From Roseateles depolymerans (GTDB taxonomy: Bacteria; Pseudomonadota; Gammaproteobacteria; Burkholderiales; Burkholderiaceae_C), in the NCBI RefSeq assembly GCF_003387155.1, contig NZ_QUMT01000006.1, positions 124,001-188,000 on the forward strand: a stretch of DNA of 64,000 nucleotides, written 5' to 3'. Positions 26,369 to 34,056 of the stretch are shown in pieces (position 1 is the first letter of the stretch; every line of letters begins with the position of its first letter). The notes under the pieces were generated by a model. The model was given only the letters and a program-made list of their open reading frames with translations. It had not been told where the DNA came from and made no database searches. The translations under genes were made by a program, and so were the position numbers.

Positions 26369-26938
26369 ATGGCCCAACGTCCTGCCGTGAACAAGATCGT
26401 GAGAGGTCTTGTGGAGTTCTGCCTGTTCCAGGGCGCCTGGTTCGCCTGCATTTTGGGGGCGGCCCACGGGCATGTGGGCTGGGGCGTGCTGGCGGTGATG
26501 GCCTGGGTGGCCATCAGCTGGACGCTGAGTGATCAGCGCTGGGTGGATGGGGTGCTGGCGGTGCAGGCAGTGCTGATGGGCGTGGTGTGGGACACCTGGA
26601 TGCTTCGTGCAGGCTGGGTGGAGTACGCGTCGCCCGGGCCGCTGGCGATGTGGGCACCGGTGTGGATCCTGGCGCTGTGGGCGCTGTTTGCGACGCTGGT
26701 GCGCGGGCCGCTGTCATGGCTGCATGGGCGGCCGGTGCTGGCCGCGGTGTTGGGGGCGGTGGGCGGGCCGATGTCGTATCTGGCTGCGGTGCGGCTGGGG
26801 GCGGGGAAGTTTCCGGACACGACGCAGTCGATGCTGGTACTGGGCGCGGGATGGGCGGTGATGACACCGATGCTCACGGAGATGGCGCGGTGGTTGCCGA
26901 CGCGGGGGCGGGGGGTGAAGCCGGTGGCGAGTGTGTGA
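26369..26938 (+). CDS. DUF2878 membrane protein
   Basis: A 189-residue hydrophobic protein with about five to six transmembrane helices. The SWTLSDQRWVDGVLAVQAVLMGVVWD region (read in parts) and the late GAVGGPMSYLAAVRLGAGKF loop fit DUF2878. Function is unknown, but this family commonly occurs with lipocalin, photolyase and lipid-modifying genes in light-stress clusters, matching the neighbours here. It is separated from them by a terminator, so it may have its own promoter. Confidence 0.8.
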   Translation: MAQRPAVNKIVRGLVEFCLFQGAWFACILGAAHGHVGWGVLAVMAWVAISWTLSDQRWVDGVLAVQAVLMGVVWDTWMLRAGWVEYASPGPLAMWAPVWILALWALFATLVRGPLSWLHGRPVLAAVLGAVGGPMSYLAAVRLGAGKFPDTTQSMLVLGAGWAVMTPMLTEMARWLPTRGRGVKPVASV

Positions 26939-26971
26939 GGCGATGGTCTGACGATCAATCTGTTGGCGGGT

Positions 26972-27508
26972 TCAAGACGCCTCGTCTGGGCGCGCCGAAC
27001 GAAGAAATTCATTGAATGACGGAGCCACGAGCCCGATGTGTTCAAACGACATCGGAGAAGGAATTGCCCACGTCGAAAGGAAAAATACCTTTCCCGTCAG
27101 CTCACCTTCGAGCCCGATGAGGAACAACGAATTGCCGGGATCCGTGCCAATCGGCAGGAGGCCAGGAGGATGCAAATGCTCATTCCAGATCATGCAATCG
27201 TCCAGGTTCGCGCCGCCTCGATACGGAGATGTGGTCTCCTTCCCCTCGAACAGGCTGAAGGTTGTTTCCAGCAGCGCCTCAGGACCGTAAGACTGCGCTT
27301 TCTTGCCAGCCCAATCGATGGGAAATAACACACCGCGGTACTCGCCTTCGTCGTTCTGCAACATCGGTGGCGCGCCTCTGTGCTCTACCAGGTATGCCGC
27401 ATATTCCTGCGGGAGCTTCAGACTGTTCCGCGTCTCGAAAGCTGCAATGTCCTCCCGCGTGATCACCGGAAAGTCATTCAAGAACGGATAAACAATTCGC
27501 CAAGTCAT
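26972..27508 (-). CDS. SMI1/KNR4-family protein, copy 1 (immunity-like)
   Basis: 178 residues from the ATG at 27508, chosen because AAGGA precedes it and the length then equals its neighbour paralogue. It has the SMI1/KNR4 layout: an N-terminal VITREDIAAFE helix, LPQEYAAYLVEHRGAPP, and a C-terminal FEHIGLVAPSFNEFL. It is a clear paralogue of the next gene, with shared HLHPPGLLPIG/HLYPPGLLPIG, GNSLF and SARP blocks. Family members are often immunity proteins of polymorphic toxins. No intact toxin is adjacent. The surrounding DNA is less GC-rich than the window average. Confidence 0.85.
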   Translation of the reverse strand: MTWRIVYPFLNDFPVITREDIAAFETRNSLKLPQEYAAYLVEHRGAPPMLQNDEGEYRGVLFPIDWAGKKAQSYGPEALLETTFSLFEGKETTSPYRGGANLDDCMIWNEHLHPPGLLPIGTDPGNSLFLIGLEGELTGKVFFLSTWAIPSPMSFEHIGLVAPSFNEFLRSARPDEAS

Positions 27509-27585
27509 GGCTGGTCCTTGAAAAAATTCAGAATGGAGCATCCTTCACGATCGAGTCCTCACCCGTCTCTGCCCTGTCGCGAGCA

Positions 27586-28122
27586 CTAAGGCCGCTCGGC
27601 CGGGCGAGCCGACTTCAAAAAGTCGGTGAAGGTCGGGGCAATGAATCCGATGTGCTCAAACGAGATGGGGTCGGGCACGTGGAAGGTCGACAGGTAGAAG
27701 ACCTTGCCTGCATGCTCCTGGTTCACGCCCAGCATGAACAGCGAGTTGCCGGCATTCGATCCGATCGGCAGCAGGCCGGGCGGGTACAGATGATCGTTCC
27801 AACTGATGCTGTCGTCCAAGTCATAGCCGCTGTCGAAGGCGGACTGCACGTCCTTGCCGGTGAAGATGCTGTAGGTCGCTTCAAGTCGCACCGTCGGCCC
27901 GCTGACGCGCGCGGGCTTGTCGCCCCAGTCGACGGTGAACTCAGGACATGTGTACTCAGTCTGTTCGTTCACGAACATCGGAGGAGAACCCCGATGACTG
28001 ACGAGGAAGTCCACATAGTCCGGCGCCAAGGACATCTGATGGCGCGTCTCAAACTCGCGCACGTCTTGCAGAGTGACGACGGGGTAGGACTCGATCTTGG
28101 GGAACACCAGTTTCCAACTCAT
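27586..28122 (-). CDS. SMI1/KNR4-family protein, copy 2 (immunity-like)
   Basis: 178 residues, paralogous to the previous gene and identical in length, but with many substitutions, so the duplication is old or the copies were acquired separately. It contains LAPDYVDFLVSHRGSPPMF and SFEHIGFIAPTF. Its ATG overlaps the stop of a short transposase-derived frame (28119-28241), and GAAGGAG is a good ribosome-binding site. It is likely a retained immunity gene whose cognate toxin has been lost or lies elsewhere. Confidence 0.85.
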   Translation of the reverse strand: MSWKLVFPKIESYPVVTLQDVREFETRHQMSLAPDYVDFLVSHRGSPPMFVNEQTEYTCPEFTVDWGDKPARVSGPTVRLEATYSIFTGKDVQSAFDSGYDLDDSISWNDHLYPPGLLPIGSNAGNSLFMLGVNQEHAGKVFYLSTFHVPDPISFEHIGFIAPTFTDFLKSARPAERP

Positions 28123-28241
28123 GAGACTCCTTCGGTATCAAGATTTGGAGTCCGTGACGATCGACGCACCGCCGGTGTGAGACACAGCGTCGTGCGCTTG
28201 GCCGTCCAGCGCTTGATTTCTTCGTTCATCAACGAACTCAT
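28119..28241 (-). pseudogene. transposase orfA remnant (IS3-type leader)
   Basis: A 40-codon frame starts MSSLMNEEIKRWTAKR, which I recognise as the N-terminus of IS3-group OrfA proteins. It then diverges after the sixteenth residue into unrelated sequence and stops inside the start of the SMI1 gene. AGAGGAAGA before the ATG looks like the original ribosome-binding site. The upstream stretch to about 28290 may be the left end of the element. Only this scrap remains. Confidence 0.65.
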
Positions 28242-28378
28242 GGTGTCTTCCTCTCAACGGTAGCACCTGAGCAGGTTTTCACTGGGTCAATACATTCGCG
28301 CCGATCAGCACGGTCGGGAAGCCGGCGACGAGCGGCGGGTTACATCGAAAGTCCTCTATCAGTGTTCTGGGTACCCGG

Positions 28379-28945
28379 TCACCACTTGGGGCCCGTGAAA
28401 AGCACCGAACTCAGGCAGTCCGGATTGCGCTGCGCAAATCCGAAGCTCAACTTGCCCCACAACTCCTTGCGGGAGTAGGAGGTCTCCTCGTTGGGAGATC
28501 GGCCTCGAGGCGCGTTTGTCACTTCCAGACGTGGGTAGCGCGCGAGGACGTCGCTGCGCGCCACGCATTTGCCGGCGACCGTGAGGTTCAGCAGCCACTT
28601 TTCGGTCGGTTCCTTGACAGAGACACGCAAGCTCACCGCCTCGATGTCGACTTCCCGCGCGAGACTCACTGGCCCGCCCTTGAGCGCGGTGAAGTACTCG
28701 TTCGTGAGCTCTTCATCCTGGATCAGGACGATGCGCAGCGCCTGTTCGATCTTCTCCTTGTCGAACGGCGTGCGCGTCGGCAAGTCGTCCACGAGGGTCC
28801 AGAGGTCGAGTGGATTCATGGTCCTGGGCTTTGGCGAGGAAGGGGATTGGGCAGAAGCGATTGTGGCGGCACAGCACCATGCCACGATGGAGATCCAGCG
28901 ACAGGTCTTTTGGACCGCATGGCTTGCCGGGGAATGCCTTGTCAT
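28379..28945 (-). CDS. exported protein of unknown family, possible immunity protein
   Basis: 188 residues from the ATG at 28945, which follows the stop of a toxin-like fragment after one base (TGATATG). A signal peptide is visible (TCRWISIVAWCCAATIASAQS). The mature part has a helical start (PLDLWTLVDDLP, FDKEKIEQALRIVLIQDEELTNEYF) and later Cys-containing segments (AGKCVARSD, RNPDCLSSVLF). I do not recognise the family. Export, size, position and the immunity-like neighbours make a periplasmic immunity protein plausible, but no more than that. Confidence 0.5.
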   Translation of the reverse strand: MTRHSPASHAVQKTCRWISIVAWCCAATIASAQSPSSPKPRTMNPLDLWTLVDDLPTRTPFDKEKIEQALRIVLIQDEELTNEYFTALKGGPVSLAREVDIEAVSLRVSVKEPTEKWLLNLTVAGKCVARSDVLARYPRLEVTNAPRGRSPNEETSYSRKELWGKLSFGFAQRNPDCLSSVLFTGPKW

Positions 28946-28946
28946 A

Positions 28947-29188
28947 TCAACCGCCGTCATACTCGTTGTGAGCCGGATTCGTCGCCACGGACACGCACTC
29001 GCCATTTCCGAAGACCATGCCGATCTGGTCTCTTGCTGCGCCCGCGTTGCCATCCTTCATAGACGGATCGTAAACGGCGTTGTAGGCGGGGTGATTCGCC
29101 GAGTCTCCTTCTGCAATGTCGGCGACTTGCCCGCAATGTCGTCGACGTTCGGGCCCAGACCGCTCTCTGACGTTCGCCTTGGAATCCC
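28947..29188 (-). pseudogene. truncated toxin-like coding fragment
   Basis: A frame without a convincing start runs into a TGA at 28947-28949. Its end reads as real protein: DSANHPAYNAVYDPSMKDG, then DQIGMVFGNGECVSVATNP, then HNEYDGG. It begins abruptly at the 3' end of the radical SAM gene, so its N-terminal part has been lost. The GNGECVSV word loosely recalls the active-site Cys region of NlpC/P60- or amidase-type effectors, but this is a guess. The one-base gap to the next gene is typical of a toxin-immunity pair. Confidence 0.45.
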
Positions 29189-30319
29189 CTAAAACAGCGA
29201 CTGCTGCCCCGCCTCCATCGCCGGCGCGCGGAACTGACTGAAATCCAGCTCATGCCGCTGCCGCCCCAGGCCGAAGCGCTCACAGGCCTTGCGCATGCGC
29301 TGATGCATCAACTCCGCCCAGATGCCCTCGCCCTTCATGCGGGTGCCAAACCGCGCATCGTTGTCCTTGCCGCCGCGCATGTCCCGCAGCCGGGCCATGA
29401 TGCGCGCCGCTTTGGCGGGCTGATGCTGCTGCAACCAGTCCTGGAAGAGCGGATTCACTTCCCACGGCAGGCGCAGCGGAATGCTGAACGCCCGCTGCGC
29501 GCCCGCCTCCGCCGCAGCTTCCAGAATGCGCTCCAGCTCCGGTTCATTGAGGAATGGAATCAGCGGCGACACGCTCACGCCCACTGGCACGCCTGCCTCG
29601 GACAACGCACGAATCGTCTGCAGGTGCCGGTGCGGTGCTGCCGCTCTGGGCTCCAGCGTGCGCGCCAGCTCCGAATCCAGCGTCGTCACCGACACATAGA
29701 CCGACACCTGATTGCGCTGCGCCATTGGCGCCAGCAGGTCCAGGTCTCGCTCCACACCGCTGGACTTGGTCACCAGCGAAAACGGATGCTGCGCCTCCGC
29801 CAGCACCTCAATGATCTGGCGCGTAATGCCCAGCTTGCGCTCCACCGGCTGGTAGGCATCCGTCGCCGTGCCGATGCATAGATACGAGGGCTGGTAGCTG
29901 GGTGACGCCAGCGTCTCCCGCAGGCGCTGCGCCGCATTGACCTTGGCCACCAGGCGCGTTTCGAAGTCCAGGCCCGGGGACAGGTTCAGATAGCTGTGGG
30001 TGGGGCGGGCAAAGCAGTAGATGCAGCCATGCTCGCAACCGCGGTACGGATTGATGGAGTAATCAAAGCCGATGTCCGGAGACTGGTTGGAGCTGAGGAT
30101 CTTCTTCGCATGCTCCTCCATCACCTCCGTGCGCGGGGGCAGGTGTTCCTCGCGGGCTTCCTGGTCCAGCGTGCCCCAGCCGTCATCGAACTGGTCCCGG
30201 TCGTTGCGTTCGAAGCGGTGAGGAATCGCCCAGGCACTGCCCCGCCCTTTCAGCGCGTCAGGCTGGACGTACAACTCCGGACCGGCGATGGGGGTGGGGG
30301 TAAAAGTGGGGCGCGACAT
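29189..30319 (-). CDS. PA0069-family radical SAM protein (SplB-like)
   Basis: 376 residues. The radical SAM triad is in YRGCEHGCIYCFARPTH (CxxxCxxC), preceded by the family-specific LPPRTEV and YSINP region. DFETRLVAKVN and LGITRQIIEVL match SplB-like proteins (spore photoproduct lyase relatives). The C-terminus ends SQFRAPAMEAGQQSLF. Substrate is unknown; the Pseudomonas aeruginosa orthologue PA0069 is, as I recall, induced in the SOS response. A LexA-like box abuts the start codon here, which fits. Confidence 0.92.
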   Translation of the reverse strand: MSRPTFTPTPIAGPELYVQPDALKGRGSAWAIPHRFERNDRDQFDDGWGTLDQEAREEHLPPRTEVMEEHAKKILSSNQSPDIGFDYSINPYRGCEHGCIYCFARPTHSYLNLSPGLDFETRLVAKVNAAQRLRETLASPSYQPSYLCIGTATDAYQPVERKLGITRQIIEVLAEAQHPFSLVTKSSGVERDLDLLAPMAQRNQVSVYVSVTTLDSELARTLEPRAAAPHRHLQTIRALSEAGVPVGVSVSPLIPFLNEPELERILEAAAEAGAQRAFSIPLRLPWEVNPLFQDWLQQHQPAKAARIMARLRDMRGGKDNDARFGTRMKGEGIWAELMHQRMRKACERFGLGRQRHELDFSQFRAPAMEAGQQSLF

Positions 30320-30338
30320 ACTGTTAATCTATCCAGTA
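30319..30338. promoter_or_regulatory. LexA-like SOS box at the radical SAM start codon
   Basis: TACTGT-TAATCTAT-CCAGTA matches the proteobacterial LexA box (taCTGT-N8-aCAGta) at all but one conserved position. It touches the first base of the ATG of the leftward gene, where a bound repressor would block transcription. Confidence 0.7.
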
Positions 30339-30603
30339 TTTTCGCAAAGTTCCAGTCCCACCTTGCGGCCCGCGCGGGCTTTCAACGCCCCGCCCTCTTG
30401 CCGCGGAGAGTGGCCGCTGCAGTGAACGCGACCGCCGCCGTTGCAATTTCACGGCTGGTGCGGTTACGCGACGTTTTAGAGGGTGCCCCCGATAGCCGTC
30501 CGCAGTGCGCCCCGCTAGAGTGCCTTCGCTTACGGCGTAAGCTGGCGACCGCCGTCAACGGTCCTCCAAAAAAATCGGTCGCAGTCGTTCAGGGAGAGGT
30601 GGG

Positions 30604-31047
30604 ATGAGTCAGGTGCAAGCGTGGATGGCCGCAGTCGGCGTCGTGGCCGGCCTGGGGGTCGGCGTGGCCGGCGCCAGTTGGCATTGGGGGCGCAGGCTCA
30701 GCGCGGTTCAGCGCATGTCCGACCACCTCGCCGCTTCCCGCAATCTGCTGGACCAGCAGAACACGCAGGCCCGCCGTCAGGTGGAGCAACTGCAGACCGA
30801 GCTCGCTGACCTTCGCCTGTTTGCCGATCGTGCCCGGCGCAAGTTGGCCTCGCTGGCCGAGCAGCCTGCGGCACCCGCGCCGGTGCAGGTGCCTCCGCCG
30901 CCGCCCGCCCCTCCCCGGGCCAGTGCCCAGGAAGTGTCCCAGATGCTTCAGCGCAACGACCAGCGCCGCCAGCCCGCCATGGCCCGGGCGGACCAGGACG
31001 ATGCGGGCTTCGAGCCCACGCAGGTCGATCCGCCCGATCCCCTCTGA
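30604..31047 (+). CDS. hypothetical membrane-anchored coiled-coil protein
   Basis: 147 residues with AGGGAGAGG as a strong ribosome-binding site. An N-terminal helix (VGVVAGLGVGVAGASWHWG) would anchor it in the membrane. A ~50-residue heptad-like coiled coil follows (LLDQQNTQARRQVEQLQTEL, LRLFADRARRKLASL), then a Pro-rich segment and a charged tail ending DPPDPL. I do not recognise a family. The 265-base gap before it holds a GCTTAC-GGC-GTAAGC hairpin at 30528-30542 and no other gene. Confidence 0.7.
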   Translation: MSQVQAWMAAVGVVAGLGVGVAGASWHWGRRLSAVQRMSDHLAASRNLLDQQNTQARRQVEQLQTELADLRLFADRARRKLASLAEQPAAPAPVQVPPPPPAPPRASAQEVSQMLQRNDQRRQPAMARADQDDAGFEPTQVDPPDPL

Positions 31048-31049
31048 GC

Positions 31050-32396
31050 TCAGGCCGCGCCGATGGCCGGCAGCACCGTGCCCACGCAGGGCCCAAAGCC
31101 GATACGGCGACGTCCGGGGGCCTCGCAGAATCCCACCAGCGCCACGCTGTCACCGTCCTGAAGGAAGGTGCGTTGCTCGCCATGGGGCAAGGTCAGCGGC
31201 TGCTTGCCGCCCTGGGTCAGCTCCAGCAGCGACCCGCCCTGGTCCGATGCCGGCCCCGACTGGGTGCCTGAACCGAACAGATCGCCCGGCTGGAGGTTGC
31301 AGCCATTGCTCGCGTGATGGGTCAGCATCTGGGCGAAGGTCCAGTAGCAGTCGGCAAAGTCCGACCGCATCAGGCGATGCGGCGGTTGCTGCGCGGCGCG
31401 CATGGCCGCCGTCTGCAGATGCACTTCCAGTTGGATGGAGATCGCGCCCTGCGCGGCATTCGTGTCCCCCTGCAGATAGGGCAGCGGCTGCACATCGTCC
31501 GCAGCGCGGCTGAAGGGCCGGCGGAACGGCGCCAGCGCTTCCATGGTCACCACCCAGGGCGACACGGTGGTGGCAAAGCTCTTGGCCAGGAAGGGGCCCA
31601 GCGGCTGGTATTCCCAGGCCTGCACATCCCGCGCGGACCAGTCATTCAGCAGCACCAGACCGAACAGATGGTCCTCGGCCTGCGCCAGGGCCACCGGCGT
31701 GCCTTGGGCATTGCCCAGCCCCACCAGGGCCCCGACTTCCAGCTCATAGTCCAGCCGCTTGCTGGGCCCGAAGCTGGGCACCTCGGCATCGGGCGCCTTG
31801 CTTTGTCCAAGCGGGCGGTGGAACTGCTGGCCGCTCACGCCAATCGACGACGCCCGGCCGTGGTACCCGATGGGCACCCACTTGTAGTTGGGCAGCAGCG
31901 GGTTGTCCGGACGGAACAGCTTGCCCACGGCGGTGGCGTGATGGATGCCGGCATAGAAGTCGGTGTAGTCGCCAATGCGGCAGGGCAGCGTGAATTCCAG
32001 CGAAGACTGCGACACCAGGGCCGCCGACAGCTTGCCGGGCCACTCCGCATCCGCCTTCTCGTCCAGCACGGCCACCAGTGCGTGGCGGCACTGGCGCCGC
32101 AGCGCCGGACCCGCCGCCATCAGCGGATTCAGGCCCTGTCCTTCACAGGCCCGCAGCACGGCGGCCAGCTCATCGGAAAACACGCCCAGCGCCGCCGCGG
32201 CGATCAGGTCCACCGCTTCCGCGCCGATGGCGGCAAAGGGCCGGAAGGCGCCGGATTGGCCGGCTGGCCGCGCCATGCCCAGCGGCAGGTTCTGCAGTGG
32301 GAACTCGGTGGTCTCATCGTTGGCGCCCGAGACCCAGCTGCGCAGCGCCGGGTCGTGGGTGTGGTCGATGGAGAGGGAACTCAGCGAAGTCATCAT
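31050..32396 (-). CDS. fahA: fumarylacetoacetase
   Basis: 448 residues. Cleaves fumarylacetoacetate to fumarate and acetoacetate, the last step of tyrosine/homogentisate catabolism. The N-terminal SH3-like domain has NLPLGMAR. The catalytic domain has DYTDFYAGIHHATAVG, PIGYHGRASSIGVSG, DYELEVGALVG, LLNDWSARDVQAWE and SGTQSGP, all in family order. The ATG overlaps the hmgA stop (TGATG), so translation is probably coupled. Length is normal. Confidence 0.97.
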   Translation of the reverse strand: MMTSLSSLSIDHTHDPALRSWVSGANDETTEFPLQNLPLGMARPAGQSGAFRPFAAIGAEAVDLIAAAALGVFSDELAAVLRACEGQGLNPLMAAGPALRRQCRHALVAVLDEKADAEWPGKLSAALVSQSSLEFTLPCRIGDYTDFYAGIHHATAVGKLFRPDNPLLPNYKWVPIGYHGRASSIGVSGQQFHRPLGQSKAPDAEVPSFGPSKRLDYELEVGALVGLGNAQGTPVALAQAEDHLFGLVLLNDWSARDVQAWEYQPLGPFLAKSFATTVSPWVVTMEALAPFRRPFSRAADDVQPLPYLQGDTNAAQGAISIQLEVHLQTAAMRAAQQPPHRLMRSDFADCYWTFAQMLTHHASNGCNLQPGDLFGSGTQSGPASDQGGSLLELTQGGKQPLTLPHGEQRTFLQDGDSVALVGFCEAPGRRRIGFGPCVGTVLPAIGAA

Positions 32397-33733
32397 CAGC
32401 CTTTGAATTGATCCTGGAGGCCTGCCCAGCAGGCGGCATATTGGGTGTCCAGCGCCCCACCCTGCATGGCGTAGCGGGTGGGTCGGAAGCGCCAGCGGCT
32501 TTCGAACATGAAGGCCAGCGTGTGGTCGAGCTTTTGCGGCGTCAGCGTGCGGGTGCTGGCGGCATTGAAGGCCTCGGTGTCCGGGCCATGCGGCACATGG
32601 CTGTTGTGCAGGCTGGCACCGCCCGGCCGGAAGCCTTCCGGCTTGGCATCGTACTGGCCGTAGATGAGGCCCATGAATTCGCTCATCACATTGCGGTGGT
32701 ACCAGGGCGGACGGAAGGTGTCCTCCTGCACCAGCCAGCGCGGCGGGAAGATCACGAAGTCGCAGTTGGCCGTGCCCGGTGTGTCGCTCGGCGATGTGAG
32801 CACGGTGAAGATGGACGGGTCCGGATGGTCGAAGCTGATCGACCCGATGGTCATGAAATTTGCGGTGTCGTACTTCACCGGCGTGAGGTTGCCGTGCCAG
32901 GCCACGACGTTGAAGGGCGTCACCGCCTGCTGGTTATGCCAGAGCTCCCCGCCAATCTTGCGGATCACTTCATAGGCCTGCTGCGGTTCATGCGCCGCCA
33001 CCGGCGCCAGGAAGTCGCGCGGGTTGGCCAGTCCGTTGCTGCCGATGGGGCCCAGCTCGGGCAGGCGGAAGGGAGCGCCGTAGTTCTCGCAGATGTAGCC
33101 GCGGGCCTGCGCTTCATGCAGCTCCACGCGGAAGGTGACACCGCGCGGCATCAGCGCGATCTCGCCGGGGATGACGTCGAGCAGGCCCATCTCCGTCACC
33201 AGGCGCAGGCCGCCTTGCTGCGGCACGATCAGCATCTCGCCATCCGCATTCATCAGCGCGCGCTGCTGCATGGAGCGGTTGCACAGGTACACCAGCGCGG
33301 CCATGCCGGTCTGCGCGTCCGGGTCGCCATTGGCCACCACGGTGCGGATGCCCTCCACGAAGTCCCAGGACTCGGCGCCTTGCGGCAACGGGAACGGATG
33401 CCAGCGCAGGGGGTCTGGCGGCACGGAGACGCCGCCCGCGGCACCGGTGGTCCACAGCGGCGCTTCGAAGGGCCGGAACGGGCTGGTGACCACCGACGGC
33501 TGGCGTCGGTAGAGCCAGGTGCGGCGGTTCTCCACACGCGGCGCGGTGAAGGCCGAGCCGGAGAGCAGTTCCGGATAGAGGTCCATCGGTGCGCGTTGCG
33601 GGCTGTTGCGGCCCTTGGGCAGCGCGCCGGGGACGGCTTCGGTCTCGAACTGGTTGGCGAAACCGCTTTGGTAGCGCAGCGACGTGGCGCCGTCGGCCTG
33701 GCTCAAGTGGTCGGAGGTTTGGGGAGCGTTCAT
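32396..33733 (-). CDS. hmgA: homogentisate 1,2-dioxygenase
   Basis: 445 residues from the ATG at 33733, which overlaps the stop of the DUF2783 gene (ATGA). Ring-cleaving non-haem iron enzyme that converts homogentisate to maleylacetoacetate. The start [19 protein letters not shown] is typical. The iron ligands are visible: His in [12 protein letters not shown] together with Glu in SEF, and His in [11 protein letters not shown]. It lies between the monooxygenase/DUF2783 pair and fahA, completing the homogentisate route. Confidence 0.98.
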   Translation of the reverse strand: MNAPQTSDHLSQADGATSLRYQSGFANQFETEAVPGALPKGRNSPQRAPMDLYPELLSGSAFTAPRVENRRTWLYRRQPSVVTSPFRPFEAPLWTTGAAGGVSVPPDPLRWHPFPLPQGAESWDFVEGIRTVVANGDPDAQTGMAALVYLCNRSMQQRALMNADGEMLIVPQQGGLRLVTEMGLLDVIPGEIALMPRGVTFRVELHEAQARGYICENYGAPFRLPELGPIGSNGLANPRDFLAPVAAHEPQQAYEVIRKIGGELWHNQQAVTPFNVVAWHGNLTPVKYDTANFMTIGSISFDHPDPSIFTVLTSPSDTPGTANCDFVIFPPRWLVQEDTFRPPWYHRNVMSEFMGLIYGQYDAKPEGFRPGGASLHNSHVPHGPDTEAFNAASTRTLTPQKLDHTLAFMFESRWRFRPTRYAMQGGALDTQYAACWAGLQDQFKG

Positions 33734-34056
33734 GGCAGTCCCTGAGGGGAAGTCGTGGGAAGAGGCGTTGCGGAGCGCGTTGTGGCGGGCGTCGCGGAGG
33801 TCGTTGTGGACACCGTTGCGGACGTCCATGCAGCGTCTGTCGTCGATGCCCTCGGCATTGCTGCCGCGGCTTCGGCACCTGCGGCCGTCAGCGCCGCGCG
33901 CAGCACATCGAGACGGCCGATGTGATTGGCCAGCAGAAGAATCAGCCTTGCATTGAAGGCGTGGCTGTCGGCCTCGCTCAAGCCCTGGTGGGCGGCCAGC
34001 AAGGCTTCATAGAAGTCATCGGGCGCGTCCAGATGCGGCGCGGTGATCAGTGGCAT
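33730..34056 (-). CDS. DUF2783 protein with Ser/Thr-rich tail
   Basis: 108 residues. The N-terminal ~60 ([20 protein letters not shown], then [15 protein letters not shown]) match DUF2783, a small helical family usually next to flavin monooxygenases and homogentisate genes. The last ~45 residues are almost entirely Ala, Ser, Thr and Pro, encoded by a repeat-like sequence, and are probably an expansion. It overlaps the monooxygenase stop by 10 bases and the hmgA start by 4. A role as accessory to the hydroxylase is inferred from context. Confidence 0.85.
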   Translation of the reverse strand: MPLITAPHLDAPDDFYEALLAAHQGLSEADSHAFNARLILLLANHIGRLDVLRAALTAAGAEAAAAMPRASTTDAAWTSATVSTTTSATPATTRSATPLPTTSPQGLP

